In this document: in pieces, positions 1 through 6,408 of the stretch
How positions within the stretch are numbered: the stretch's first letter is position 1
Layout of the letters: each line of letters opens with the position of its first letter
Assembly: GCA_004555655.1 (NCBI GenBank)
Contig: SFHJ01000043.1
Span: 1-10,115 of the forward strand
Direction of reading: 5' to 3'
DNA: 10,115 nt
Source of the DNA: Clostridiales bacterium
GTDB lineage: Bacteria; Bacillota; Clostridia; Oscillospirales; Oscillospiraceae
Notes under the pieces: generated by a model
What the model was told of the DNA's origin: nothing
Databases searched by the model: none
What the model saw: the letters and a program-made list of their open reading frames with translations, nothing else
Made by a program: the position numbers and the translations under genes

Positions 1-2
1 TT

Positions 3-78
3 TGGAGCGGGTGACGAGGCTCGAACTCGCTACCTCCACCTTGGCAAGGTGGCGCTCTACCGGATGAGCTACACCCGC
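3..78 (-). tRNA. tRNA-Gly (anticodon GCC)
   Basis: Read on the minus strand this folds as a full cloverleaf: acceptor GCGGGTG pairs with CACCCGC, the anticodon loop TTGCCAA gives GCC, and the T arm carries GTTCGAG. The discriminator is T and the CCA end is encoded (plus-strand TGG at 3-5). It is the fourth gene of a leftward tRNA operon and lies 4 bases after tRNA-Phe. The operon probably continues beyond the left edge of the window, because no terminator is visible. Confidence 0.96.
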
Positions 79-82
79 ATAA

Positions 83-158
<76 letters not shown>

Positions 159-161
159 ATA

Positions 162-187
162 TTGAGGCGAGTAAGAACTCGCCTCAA
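162..187 (-). other. Hairpin in the tRNA-Asp/tRNA-Phe spacer
   Basis: Arms TTGAGGCGAG (162-171) and CTCGCCTCAA (178-187) are perfect reverse complements around a 6-base loop. It lies inside the tRNA operon, and no T-run follows it on the minus strand. A processing signal or a partial attenuator separating Val-Asp from Phe-Gly are both possible; the sequence alone does not decide. Confidence 0.55.
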
Positions 188-196
188 CACACATTA

Positions 197-273
197 TGGC
201 GACCCGGAACAGACTCGAACTGTCGACCTCCAGCGTGACAGGCTGGCGTGCTAACCGACTGCACCACCGGGCC
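197..273 (-). tRNA. tRNA-Asp (anticodon GTC)
   Basis: Minus-strand cloverleaf with acceptor GGCCCGG/CCGGGTC, anticodon stem CCAGC/GCTGG around loop CTGTCAC (anticodon GTC), T-arm GTTCGAG, discriminator G and encoded CCA. It follows tRNA-Val after 7 bases, so the two are co-transcribed. Confidence 0.96.
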
Positions 274-280
274 AGGTTTC

Positions 281-356
281 TGGTGGAAAGTACAGGGCTC
301 GAACCTGTGACCCCTTGCTTGTAAGGCAAGTGCTCTCCCAGCTGAGCTAACCTTCC
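281..356 (-). tRNA. tRNA-Val (anticodon TAC)
   Basis: Minus-strand cloverleaf with acceptor GGAAGGT/ACTTTCC (one G-U), anticodon loop CTTACAA giving TAC, T-arm GTTCGAG, discriminator A and encoded CCA. It is the first gene of the leftward operon, about 50 bases downstream of the -10 box at 406-411. Confidence 0.96.
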
Positions 357-405
357 ATTCCACTAGGCCGCTTTCACGGCGCCGCATCTCTCAGCGACGG
401 GTGTA

Positions 406-434
406 ATTATACAAGAAGCCGCCCACTTTGTCAA
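406..434 (-). promoter_or_regulatory. Consensus promoter of the Val-Asp-Phe-Gly tRNA operon
   Basis: On the minus strand, TTGACA (434-429) and TATAAT (411-406) are both perfect matches to the vegetative sigma factor consensus with a 17-base spacer. This is expected for a highly expressed stable-RNA operon. The transcript would start near 399 and reach tRNA-Val after about 43 bases of leader. Confidence 0.9.
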
Positions 435-508
435 GCAGTTTTTCGAAAAAAAACAGCCCGATTTTTTTGCCCGGAAACCGCTGCTTTTCCCGCAGATCTC
501 CACATAAC

Positions 509-1045
509 TCAAACCCCGTCGCCGTCTGCGAGCGACATGCTTGCAAAGACACGCGCGGCTATGCTATCATATTTCGTGCCGCTCTGCTCGCTCGTGCTGA
601 ACAGCAGCGCATAGCAATACGGCTCTTCCAGCACCACATCCGCGCGGTAGAGCCGGCCGCCCTCATCAGAGCCTGCGTACCACGCGAACTGGTATTCCGG
701 AAGCTCTCCGCACCGTGTCTCGACCACCTGCACCCGCTCGGGCGGGAAGCCTGTCAGGCTGCGCACGACGCTGTCTACCGACGTATCCAGCAGCACCTCG
801 GCCACAATCTCATACGCACCGTCGGCCGCTGCATAGACCTGCCGCGCGCCGCTCCCATCCAACTCCTGCGCCCCGGCGCCGGCCGGCACCTCGAACGAGA
901 TGATTTTCGCGCCGCTTTGCCAGCTCGCGCAGTCCTGCACGATCATGTCGTCCACCGTCTCCCACGCCGTGCGCGTCTGCACCGAGCACGCGCACAAAAG
1001 AGCCGCGCAGGCGGCCATACACGCCAGTATCAACCTTTTTTTCAT
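509..1045 (-). CDS. Putative lipoprotein, unknown function
   Basis: This 178-residue protein has a lipoprotein signal peptide: MKKR, a hydrophobic stretch, and lipobox L17-C-A-C20, so Cys20 would be lipidated and the mature protein anchored outside the membrane. The rest is an acidic domain with alternating beta-like stretches and no family I recognise. I chose the ATG at 1045 because GGAGGG sits 7 bases upstream; a TTG two codons earlier would be only one base from that site. It is divergent from the DUF1294 gene with 30 bases between start codons, so its promoter would have to lie within the neighbour's coding region or leader. No convincing terminator follows, although a run of eight T occurs on the minus strand near 450. 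The membrane location is inferred from the signal only. Confidence 0.85.
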   Translation of the reverse strand: MKKRLILACMAACAALLCACSVQTRTAWETVDDMIVQDCASWQSGAKIISFEVPAGAGAQELDGSGARQVYAAADGAYEIVAEVLLDTSVDSVVRSLTGFPPERVQVVETRCGELPEYQFAWYAGSDEGGRLYRADVVLEEPYCYALLFSTSEQSGTKYDSIAARVFASMSLADGDGV

Positions 1046-1075
1046 GCACAATCCCTCCCGGAAAGGATGTTTCAG

Positions 1076-1330
1076 ATGCCCGTCTACCTGCTTCTAATCA
1101 ATGCGCTTGCGCTTTCATTTATGCTTCTGGATAAGCATTTTGCCCGCACACACCATCGCCGTATCCCCGAGCGCACGCTGCTGCTCATTGCCGCGCTGGG
1201 CGGCAGCCTCGGCGCACTCATTGGGATGTATGCGTTTCATCACAAGACAAAGCATCCGAAATTCTATATCACCCTTCCGATCCTGCTGGGCGTCCACCTG
1301 TTGATTCTCGCGTGGTGGTATCTGCGCTGA
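1076..1330 (+). CDS. DUF1294 family small membrane protein
   Basis: This 84-residue protein matches the DUF1294 family in length and pattern: an N-terminal hydrophobic helix (3-18), the signature D19-K20 and R29-I-P-E32 on the loop, a second helix with GGSLG (42-46), the motif H-H-K-T-K-H (55-60), and a last helix (65-83). The family is of unknown function; it is an integral membrane protein of three predicted helices. I take the ATG at 1076, with GAAAGG about 9 bases upstream; the in-frame ATG at 1067 directly abuts that site and is less likely. The longer open frame running back through the lipoprotein region is antisense shadow. It is convergent with the DUF896 gene, only 21 bases away, and no T-tailed terminator is visible between them. 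Confidence 0.88.
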   Translation: MPVYLLLINALALSFMLLDKHFARTHHRRIPERTLLLIAALGGSLGALIGMYAFHHKTKHPKFYITLPILLGVHLLILAWWYLR

Positions 1331-1351
1331 CGCGCCCGGACAGGCCAGCAG

Positions 1352-1552
1352 TTACTGCTTGCGCAGCGGGCGCTTGTTGCCGTCTTCATCCACAATGAAG
1401 GTGTTGTCCAGCTGCGCGCGCAAATTCTGCCGCACGGCGGCAAGATACTCCTGCCGAAGCTGGGCACGCTCAGCATCTTCCTCAGGTGTGAGACCCACGG
1501 TCTTGGCTTTCTTCGCCAGCTCGTTGATACGGTCAATTTTCGTCTGTTCCAT
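1352..1552 (-). CDS. DUF896 family protein (YnzC-like)
   Basis: This 66-residue protein has the DUF896 signature: I-x-R-I-N-E-L-A-x-K-x-K near the N-terminus, then L-T-x-E-E and L-R-Q-E-Y-L (two helices making a hairpin), and a short tail with D-E-x-G-N. B. subtilis YnzC is the best-known relative by sequence; its role is not settled, and cytoplasmic location is expected. The start at 1552 is set by AGGAGA five bases upstream, which overlaps the TAG stop of ylmH (9 bases between the genes). It should therefore be translated from the ylmH transcript. Confidence 0.93.
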   Translation of the reverse strand: MEQTKIDRINELAKKAKTVGLTPEEDAERAQLRQEYLAAVRQNLRAQLDNTFIVDEDGNKRPLRKQ

Positions 1553-1561
1553 CGTTCTCTC

Positions 1562-2347
1562 CTAAATGTAGCGTAAAATTGTCACACTGATGCGGTCTTT
1601 TTTCGTGCGGCCGCCGACGGTCTCGAGCCGCAGCTTGCCAAGGCCCCGCGCCGCGATCACATCCGCCTCGCGCACCTCGCGGTCCGGCTTGAGGCACTGC
1701 GCGTAGTTGAGCTCGACCTTTCCGCTCTCGATGAGCGCCGCGGCCTTGCCGCGCGCCATGCCGAACCCGCTTGATACCAGTGCGTCGAGCCGCAGGGAAG
1801 GCAGGGTGTCTCTGATCTCCTTCATCTTCTGCTCCGGCGGAGTGACCTTCGCGAGCGGAATTTGCTCCAGATGCAGCTTTGTCCGGCCGGCGGATGTCAG
1901 ATTCTGCAGGACGAACGGCAGAATCTCGCGCGTGAGGAAAAATTCACACCGTCCTTCGGACACATTGATATCGCCGACCGTTTCGCGCTTGATGCCGCAG
2001 CCCATCAGAGCGCCCAGAAGATCGCGGTGCGTGAGCGCATCTTTTTCAAAGTAGCTTGCACGCACAGCAGCAACGGGCGAATCACCCTCCATAAGCCAGC
2101 CTTCGTCCAGATATTCCGGCAGATACGCACACACGCGCCGCTCAGCCGTTTGCGCGCCGCCGAAAAACGTGATTTCCGTGCCGCGCAGCAGCTGTTGCGC
2201 GAGCATCTGCTCACGCTGTGTCAGAAAACAGCTCGCAGAGGGAATATTGCGCTGCGCGGCCGTTGAAATGCGCTCGTACACACGCGCAAGCAGGATCGCT
2301 TCTGTGTCATTCGCTGCCAGATGCGCGATCATTTCGCGTTTTTCCAT
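1562..2347 (-). CDS. ylmH: YlmH-type S4-domain RNA-binding protein
   Basis: This 261-residue protein has the YlmH layout: an N-terminal ~80-residue segment, a central domain with the family pattern H-R-D-x-L-G-A-L-M-G-x-G-I-x-R-E-x-x-G-D-I, and a C-terminal S4 RNA-binding domain (about 180-245; R-L-D-A-L-V-S, then A-x-x-L-I-E-S-G-K-V and the basic G-x-G-K). The family binds ribosomal 50S subunits; work in B. subtilis links YlmH to ribosome-associated quality control alongside RqcH and RqcP. The start at 2347 has AGGAGA about 7 bases upstream. In many Firmicutes ylmH sits in the ylm/divIVA cluster by the division genes; here it is alone with a DUF896 gene. I see no convincing promoter: a TATGAT box exists near 2378-2383 (minus) without a good -35. 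Confidence 0.93.
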   Translation of the reverse strand: MEKREMIAHLAANDTEAILLARVYERISTAAQRNIPSASCFLTQREQMLAQQLLRGTEITFFGGAQTAERRVCAYLPEYLDEGWLMEGDSPVAAVRASYFEKDALTHRDLLGALMGCGIKRETVGDINVSEGRCEFFLTREILPFVLQNLTSAGRTKLHLEQIPLAKVTPPEQKMKEIRDTLPSLRLDALVSSGFGMARGKAAALIESGKVELNYAQCLKPDREVREADVIAARGLGKLRLETVGGRTKKDRISVTILRYI

Positions 2348-2428
2348 TACGTTCTCTCCTACCGTATGACTTCGGGCATATCATAACACATCTGTGCAAA
2401 AAAGAAAAGCCATCCGGATTATGTCAAC

Positions 2429-2457
2429 TTGAGAAATCTCTCTGTTTCGGTTATACT
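2429..2457 (+). promoter_or_regulatory. Promoter of the two-flavoprotein operon
   Basis: TTGAGA (2429-2434), a 17-base spacer and TATACT (2452-2457) give 5/6 and 5/6 matches to consensus. Predicted transcription starts near 2464, leaving a ~20-base leader that holds the AAGGTGA ribosome binding site for the gene at 2485. Confidence 0.8.
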
Positions 2458-2484
2458 GTGTGCAGGAAAGCAAGGTGAATTTGC

Positions 2485-3708
2485 ATGAAGGTACTGATTA
2501 TCGGCGGCGGGGCCAGCGGGATGATGGCCGCGCTCACCGCGGCTGAGCAGCCGGGCAACGCTGTGACGCTCCTTGAGCGGCAATCACGCGTGGGCCGCAA
2601 GCTCCTCGCCACGGGCAACGGCCGGTGTAATCTCACAAATCTCGACCTGGCCGCCACGCACTACCACGGCGCGCGGCCTGGTTTTGCCGTGCCGGCGCTT
2701 TCGCGCTTCGGCCTTGACGATACGCTGCGCTTTTTCCGTTTGCTGGGACTTCTGACCGTGGCGGACAGCACGGGGCGCGTATATCCCCTGTCTGATCAGG
2801 CAAACAGCGTGCTCGACGTGCTGCGCTTCGCGCTGGAAACGCGCGGGGTGAACGTGGTTTGCAGCTGCGATGTGATTGAGGTGAAAAAGAAAGCGCGCGG
2901 CTATGAGGCGATCTCGGCCACTGGCGAACGCTATTTTGGCGACAGGCTCATTGTGGCCGCGGGCGGCTGCGCAGGGAAAAAGCTGGGCGGCACAAAATCA
3001 GGCTACCGTCTGCTTGGGATGCTGGGCCACGGCTGCACCGTGCTTTCGCCCAGCCTCACGCAGATCAAGACCGACCCAACCCACGTGCGCGCACTCAAGG
3101 GCGTGCGCGCCGATGCGTTGGTGCGCCTGCGACAGAACGGGCAGCTCATCGCGCAGGAAGCGGGTGAGGTGCAGTTCACCGACTTCGGACTCAGCGGCCC
3201 GGTTGCGTTCTCGCTTTCACGCGCGGCCGGTCTGCTTGACGGTGCGGAGCTGTCACTCGATTTTCTGCGCGCCTACGCACCCGAGGATGTGGACGCGCTG
3301 CTGAAAGACAAGCGCGCGGCGATGGGCGAGCTGCCTGCTGAGGATTTTTTGAGCGGAATTCTTCCCTCTCGATTGGGAAGCGTCGTGATGCGCCGCGCGC
3401 TGGGGAGCCTGCAGCGGCCCGCCAGCGCTCTGACGGACGCAGAACTGACGCAGGTGCGCCAGCAGCTGCGCTGCTTCACGCTGCCCGTCACGGGCGTCAT
3501 GGGCATGGAAAACGCGCAGGTGACCGCGGGCGGCATTGTGACGGACGAATTTGACCCGCAGACGCTTGAGAGCAGGCTCGCGCCGGGCGTGTTCGCCACC
3601 GGCGAGGTACTGGATATCGACGGAGACTGCGGCGGGTATAATCTGCAGTGGGCGTGGTCGTCCGGCAGGCTTGCCGGGATGCTTGGAACAAGAGAGGAAA
3701 CCGTATGA
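2485..3708 (+). CDS. HI0933/BaiN-like NAD(P)/FAD-dependent oxidoreductase
   Basis: This 407-residue flavoprotein has an N-terminal FAD-binding Rossmann fold with G7-G-G-A-S-G12 and the acidic end of strand two at E31. The HI0933 family signature G37-R-K-L-L-A-T-G-N-G-R-C-N-L-T-N52 follows. The C-terminal FAD motif A-T-G-E-V-L-D-I-D-G-D-C-G-G-Y-N (about 371-386) closes the cofactor site. Length fits the family (about 400). Relatives are annotated as aminoacetone oxidases, BaiN or YhiN; the substrate is not established for most, so a bile-acid role must not be assumed. The protein is cytoplasmic. The start has AAGGTGA six bases upstream and a good promoter before it. Its TGA overlaps the next ATG (ATGA), which predicts translational coupling with the second flavoprotein. 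Confidence 0.93.
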   Translation: MKVLIIGGGASGMMAALTAAEQPGNAVTLLERQSRVGRKLLATGNGRCNLTNLDLAATHYHGARPGFAVPALSRFGLDDTLRFFRLLGLLTVADSTGRVYPLSDQANSVLDVLRFALETRGVNVVCSCDVIEVKKKARGYEAISATGERYFGDRLIVAAGGCAGKKLGGTKSGYRLLGMLGHGCTVLSPSLTQIKTDPTHVRALKGVRADALVRLRQNGQLIAQEAGEVQFTDFGLSGPVAFSLSRAAGLLDGAELSLDFLRAYAPEDVDALLKDKRAAMGELPAEDFLSGILPSRLGSVVMRRALGSLQRPASALTDAELTQVRQQLRCFTLPVTGVMGMENAQVTAGGIVTDEFDPQTLESRLAPGVFATGEVLDIDGDCGGYNLQWAWSSGRLAGMLGTREETV

Positions 3709-5297
3709 TCCGAATTCGTGATATCTCCCTGCCGCCGTCGCATACGCCGCAGCAGCTGGTGCAGTCCGCCGCGCGGCAACTGCGCATCCGTGAGACGGAG
3801 ATCAAACAGCTCGATATCCGCAGAAGATCTGTCGACGCGCGCAAAAAGCATGACGTGCGTGTGATCTATACCGTGGACGTGCTGGTCAAGGGCCGCGAGG
3901 ACAAGGTATTAAAAATGGCACACTGCGCCAAGGCCAGCGTTGCCGCAGACTACGTCTACAGCGTTCCGCAGCCGCAGCGCCAGCCTGAAACAAGGCCCGT
4001 GGTGGTGGGCTTCGGCCCGGCAGGCATGTTTGCCGCGCTGGTACTTGCGATGGCGGGCCTGCGCCCGATCGTGCTCGAGCGCGGGCAGGACGCGGCCACG
4101 CGGCATGAAAAGGTGCAGAAATTCTGGCAGACGGGCGAGCTCGACCCGGAGTGCAACGTGCAGTTCGGCGAGGGCGGCGCAGGCACATTCTCCGACGGTA
4201 AGCTGAACACCGGCGTGAAGAATCCGCGCATCGGCTGGGTGCTGGAGCAGTTTGCAGCCGCAGGCGCGCCGGAGAGCATTTTATTTGACGCCAAGCCGCA
4301 TATCGGCACGGACGTGCTCTTGAGCGTCGTGCAGAATCTGCGCCATGCGCTCATCCATTACGGCGGCGAGGTGCACTTCGGCGCGAAGCTCGTCGGAATC
4401 GAAACGGAAAACGGCCGGATTGCCGCCGCCGTCTACGAGCAAAACGGCGTGCAGCACACGCTCGCGTGCCGCCAGATGATCCTTGCCATCGGCCACAGCG
4501 CGCGCGACACATTTGAATTTCTGCATGAGATGGGCGTGCCGATGGAGCCGAAGCCGTTCTCCATGGGCGTGCGCATCGAACATCCGCAGCGCCTCATTGA
4601 CGAGAGCCAGTACGGCGCATTCGCGGGCCAGCCGGGTCTCGGCGCGGCAGATTATAAGCTCAACGTGAAGCTGCCGGACGGCAATTCCGCCTATACCTTC
4701 TGCATGTGCCCGGGCGGCAGCGTGGTCGCCGCCGCATCGGAAACAGGCGGCGTGGTCACAAACGGCATGAGCGACTTTGCAAGAGACGGTGAAAACGCCA
4801 ACGCGGCGCTGCTCGTCACGCTGCATCCCGAGGATTTCCCGGACAAATCGACCCTTGGCGGCATATACTGGCAGCGCGAGATCGAGCGCGCGGCATTTTT
4901 GGCGGGCGGCAGCGATTATCACGCGCCCGCGCAGCTCGTGGGCGATTTTCTGGCGCATAAGCCCTCGGCCGAAGCCAGAAGCGTCCGTCCCACCTACCGG
5001 CCCGGCGTTCACTTCTGCGATCTGCACGACGTGCTGCCGGAAAAAATCACCGGCGTTTTGGAGCGGGCGCTCGGCGAGCTGGATAAGCGCCTGCATGGCT
5101 ACGCCGAACCGGATGCGGTCATGACCGCGCCCGAGACGAGAAGCTCCAGCCCCGTGCGTATCGTGCGCGGAGAAAACCGCCAGTCTGGCCTTGCGGGCCT
5201 GTATCCCTGCGGCGAGGGCGCAGGCTACGCCGGCGGCATCATGTCCGCCGCCGTGGACGGCATGCAGACGGCCGAGGCCGTGATTGCAGACCTTTGA
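3705..5297 (+). CDS. COG2509-type FAD-dependent protein
   Basis: This 530-residue protein is of the uncharacterised FAD-dependent dehydrogenase group COG2509. A ~95-residue N-terminal domain precedes the flavin domain; it carries the family pattern of R-R-R-S-V-D-A-R and a following beta segment. The Rossmann motif is V-G102-F-G-P-A-G107 with E125 ending strand two. A second signature G155-E-G-G-A-G-T-F-S-D-G-K-L-N168 follows, and the C-terminus carries L-Y-P-C-G-E-G-A-G-Y-A-G-G-I, the family's FAD-closing motif. The reaction is unknown. I start it at 3705 (GAGAGGAAA just upstream), not at an earlier in-frame codon inside the upstream gene. It overlaps the previous stop by four bases. Pairing of these two flavoproteins suggests a shared substrate or electron partner, which is inference only. 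Confidence 0.92.
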   Translation: MIRIRDISLPPSHTPQQLVQSAARQLRIRETEIKQLDIRRRSVDARKKHDVRVIYTVDVLVKGREDKVLKMAHCAKASVAADYVYSVPQPQRQPETRPVVVGFGPAGMFAALVLAMAGLRPIVLERGQDAATRHEKVQKFWQTGELDPECNVQFGEGGAGTFSDGKLNTGVKNPRIGWVLEQFAAAGAPESILFDAKPHIGTDVLLSVVQNLRHALIHYGGEVHFGAKLVGIETENGRIAAAVYEQNGVQHTLACRQMILAIGHSARDTFEFLHEMGVPMEPKPFSMGVRIEHPQRLIDESQYGAFAGQPGLGAADYKLNVKLPDGNSAYTFCMCPGGSVVAAASETGGVVTNGMSDFARDGENANAALLVTLHPEDFPDKSTLGGIYWQREIERAAFLAGGSDYHAPAQLVGDFLAHKPSAEARSVRPTYRPGVHFCDLHDVLPEKITGVLERALGELDKRLHGYAEPDAVMTAPETRSSSPVRIVRGENRQSGLAGLYPCGEGAGYAGGIMSAAVDGMQTAEAVIADL

Positions 5298-5345
5298 TTC
5301 GATAATATGAAACAAGCGCCTGCCCGTCAGGCGGCCGCTTGAGGC

Positions 5346-5376
5346 TGTCGAAAAACTCCTTTGGAGTTTTTCGACA
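5346..5376 (+). terminator. Perfect 14-bp hairpin after the flavoprotein operon
   Basis: TGTCGAAAAACTCC pairs perfectly with GGAGTTTTTCGACA around a TTT loop, 49 bases after the COG2509 stop codon. The run of five T lies in the 3' arm rather than after it, so it is not a classical intrinsic terminator. It may protect or end the flavoprotein mRNA, or simply be part of the repeat module. Confidence 0.45.
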
Positions 5377-5543
5377 ACAGGCCGCGGCCTGCTGCGCGCA
5401 CAATCTGTCCGCCAAAGGCGGACAGCCTGCACACTCGCAGGCCGGAGTGTATTTTTCCCGACGTACACGCCGCCGGGAAAAATAATCTACAGTTTTTTCG
5501 CCGCAGACGCGGCGAACTCTGCGAGGCTTTTTGACAAGCTGAA

Positions 5544-5571
5544 CCCCGGCGCATCGGATGATGCGCCGGGG
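5544..5571 (-). terminator. 12-bp GC-rich hairpin downstream of the zinc-ribbon operon
   Basis: CCCCGGCGCATC and GATGCGCCGGGG pair perfectly around GGAT. It lies 20 bases beyond the stop of the leftward zinc-ribbon gene (5592). On the minus strand it is followed by TTCAGCTTGTC, a poor U-tract, so termination strength is uncertain. It may serve both convergent operons. Confidence 0.5.
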
Positions 5572-5591
5572 CATAATTTATGTACAGCAGG

Positions 5592-5948
5592 TCATATTAG
5601 AGAAAAAAAGCCGTAAAGGATGGAAAATGCACCGATCGCGATGCCGCTGATCGCACACACTCTTCCGTTCTCCCCTTTTCGCTGGCAGCCTATCAGGCCG
5701 ATTACGGACAATACCGTTCCGACGATCCCGACGATACCCCAAAAATTGAGAAACAGCGAAATGCCGGATACAATAAGGCCGACGATGCACACTGTATTAT
5801 ACGGCGCTTTGCTGACAGGCTGTTGGGCTGCTGGCGCGCTGCTTTCGGTACAGGGCGCAGCCGGCGTGTGTACGCCCTGCTGCGCACCGCATTCCGGGCA
5901 AAATGCCGCCTCGTCACTGAGTTCTTTTCCGCAATTAACACAATACAT
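5592..5948 (-). CDS. Zinc-ribbon membrane protein
   Basis: This 118-residue protein begins with a zinc ribbon (C3-x2-C6 and C17-x2-C20). A Pro/Ala-rich linker of about 25 residues follows, then a long hydrophobic region (about 51-87, probably two helices with a tight turn), a basic loop with K-G-E-N-G-R, and a last helix (about 97-118). The layout resembles the many small zinc-ribbon plus DUF4190-like membrane proteins of Firmicutes, whose function is unknown. The ribbon should be cytoplasmic. The start at 5948 has AGGAGG six bases upstream. It is the second gene of a leftward pair, 11 bases after the stop of the first, and its ribbon is spaced exactly like that of its neighbour. Confidence 0.88.
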   Translation of the reverse strand: MYCVNCGKELSDEAAFCPECGAQQGVHTPAAPCTESSAPAAQQPVSKAPYNTVCIVGLIVSGISLFLNFWGIVGIVGTVLSVIGLIGCQRKGENGRVCAISGIAIGAFSILYGFFSLI

Positions 5949-5959
5949 TGCTTTCCTCC

Positions 5960-6316
5960 TTATTCAACTTCAAGGCTTCCGGTGACCCTGTTCCATCTGA
6001 TACGTAACGTGATATCGCCTGCAACATTGAGATTTACGACCTTGTTGCGGATGCTGCAGGAAAACGCGGCACAGTGTGCGCCGGATGAGACAGGAATGCG
6101 CAAGGTCTCGCCGTTGCCGATGCTATAGGTCTGGCTGCCGTCGAGAGTCATTCTGACTGCGGGATTGACGGCAAACCACTGATTCTCCCGCATGATGGTG
6201 AGCGTATATAACCCGCCTGGCACGGTATCGGCTGCTGGCCGGCCGGTTGCCCGCCCGCATTTTGGGCAGAACTTCGCGCCATCCGGCAGAATATTTCCAC
6301 AGTTCGAGCAATACAT
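5960..6316 (-). CDS. Zinc-ribbon protein with beta-rich C-terminal domain
   Basis: This 118-residue protein has an N-terminal zinc ribbon (C3-x2-C6, C17-x2-C20, M-Y-C-x-N-C-G start) and no membrane helix. From about residue 48 comes a domain of short predicted strands (Y-T-L-T-I, A-V-R-M-T-L, E-T-L-R-I-P-V, V-V-N-L-N-V, I-T-L-R-I-R-W, S-L-E-V-E), possibly a small beta-sandwich; I do not recognise the family. The chosen ATG at 6316 has GGAGGT six bases upstream; the open frame extends 13 codons further but without a ribosome binding site. It is the first gene after the promoter at 6360-6388. The divergent XRE gene and shared palindrome suggest that expression of the pair is controlled by that regulator. 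Confidence 0.85.
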   Translation of the reverse strand: MYCSNCGNILPDGAKFCPKCGRATGRPAADTVPGGLYTLTIMRENQWFAVNPAVRMTLDGSQTYSIGNGETLRIPVSSGAHCAAFSCSIRNKVVNLNVAGDITLRIRWNRVTGSLEVE

Positions 6317-6359
6317 GTTACGACCTCCAAAATAAGTGTGCTGTCCCGCACCCATAAGA

Positions 6360-6388
6360 AGTATACATCATTTTTAAAAAATACGCAA
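6360..6388 (-). promoter_or_regulatory. Promoter of the zinc-ribbon operon
   Basis: On the minus strand, TTGCGT (6388-6383), a 17-base spacer and TATACT (6365-6360) form a promoter with a strong -10 and a weak -35. The -35 hexamer is the outer arm of the 26-bp palindrome, so a protein bound there would block or help polymerase. Confidence 0.7.
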
Positions 6389-6408
6389 GTGCGTATACGC
6401 ACTTGCGT
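6383..6408. promoter_or_regulatory. 26-bp perfect palindrome, likely operator
   Basis: The half ACGCAAGTGCGTA is followed directly by its exact reverse complement, centre between 6395 and 6396. Each half contains its own small dyad (CGCAAGTGCG and CGCACTTGCG, centres 14 bases apart), so it could hold two dimers. A/T arms (TTTTAAAAAA on the left, TTTTTTAAAA on the right) extend the symmetry with a small offset. It sits between the divergent zinc-ribbon operon and the XRE gene, so it is most simply the operator of that regulator. Confidence 0.75.

Larger units (their letters stand above)
5314..5571. repeat. Palindrome-dense non-coding module
   Basis: The 294 bases between the flavoprotein operon and the zinc-ribbon gene contain no credible gene but a string of inverted repeats: CGCCTG/CAGGCG (5317-5333), a 14-bp stem (5346-5376), the self-complementary 14-mer at 5378-5391, CTGTCCGCC/GGCGGACAG (5405-5425), GCCTGC/GCAGGC (5425-5442), ACACTC/GAGTGT (5431-5450, excluding the previous one), an 11-bp stem TATTTTTCCCG/CGGGAAAAATA (5450-5484), TTCGCCGC/GCGGCGAA (5497-5516) and a 12-bp stem (5544-5571). 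Similar short phrases (GAGGCTGTCGAAAAA at 5341 and GAGGCTTTTTGACA at 5523) lie near its two ends. This looks like a dispersed intergenic repeat element rather than a gene; whether other copies exist cannot be seen here. Confidence 0.6.

Noticed and set aside
428..1075. Upstream extension of the DUF1294 frame to position 428
   Set aside because: It is antisense to the lipoprotein gene. The DUF1294 domain itself begins at 1076 with its own ribosome binding site and normal family length.
4281..5468. Leftward open frame of 395 codons opposite the COG2509 gene
   Set aside because: It is a shadow in the complementary frame of a well-supported flavoprotein, and its start lies in the palindrome module with no ribosome binding site.
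5239..5574. Leftward open frames across the palindrome module
   Set aside because: Their sequence is the translation of inverted repeats, with no convincing start signal or family motif. They look like spurious frames in a repeat element.
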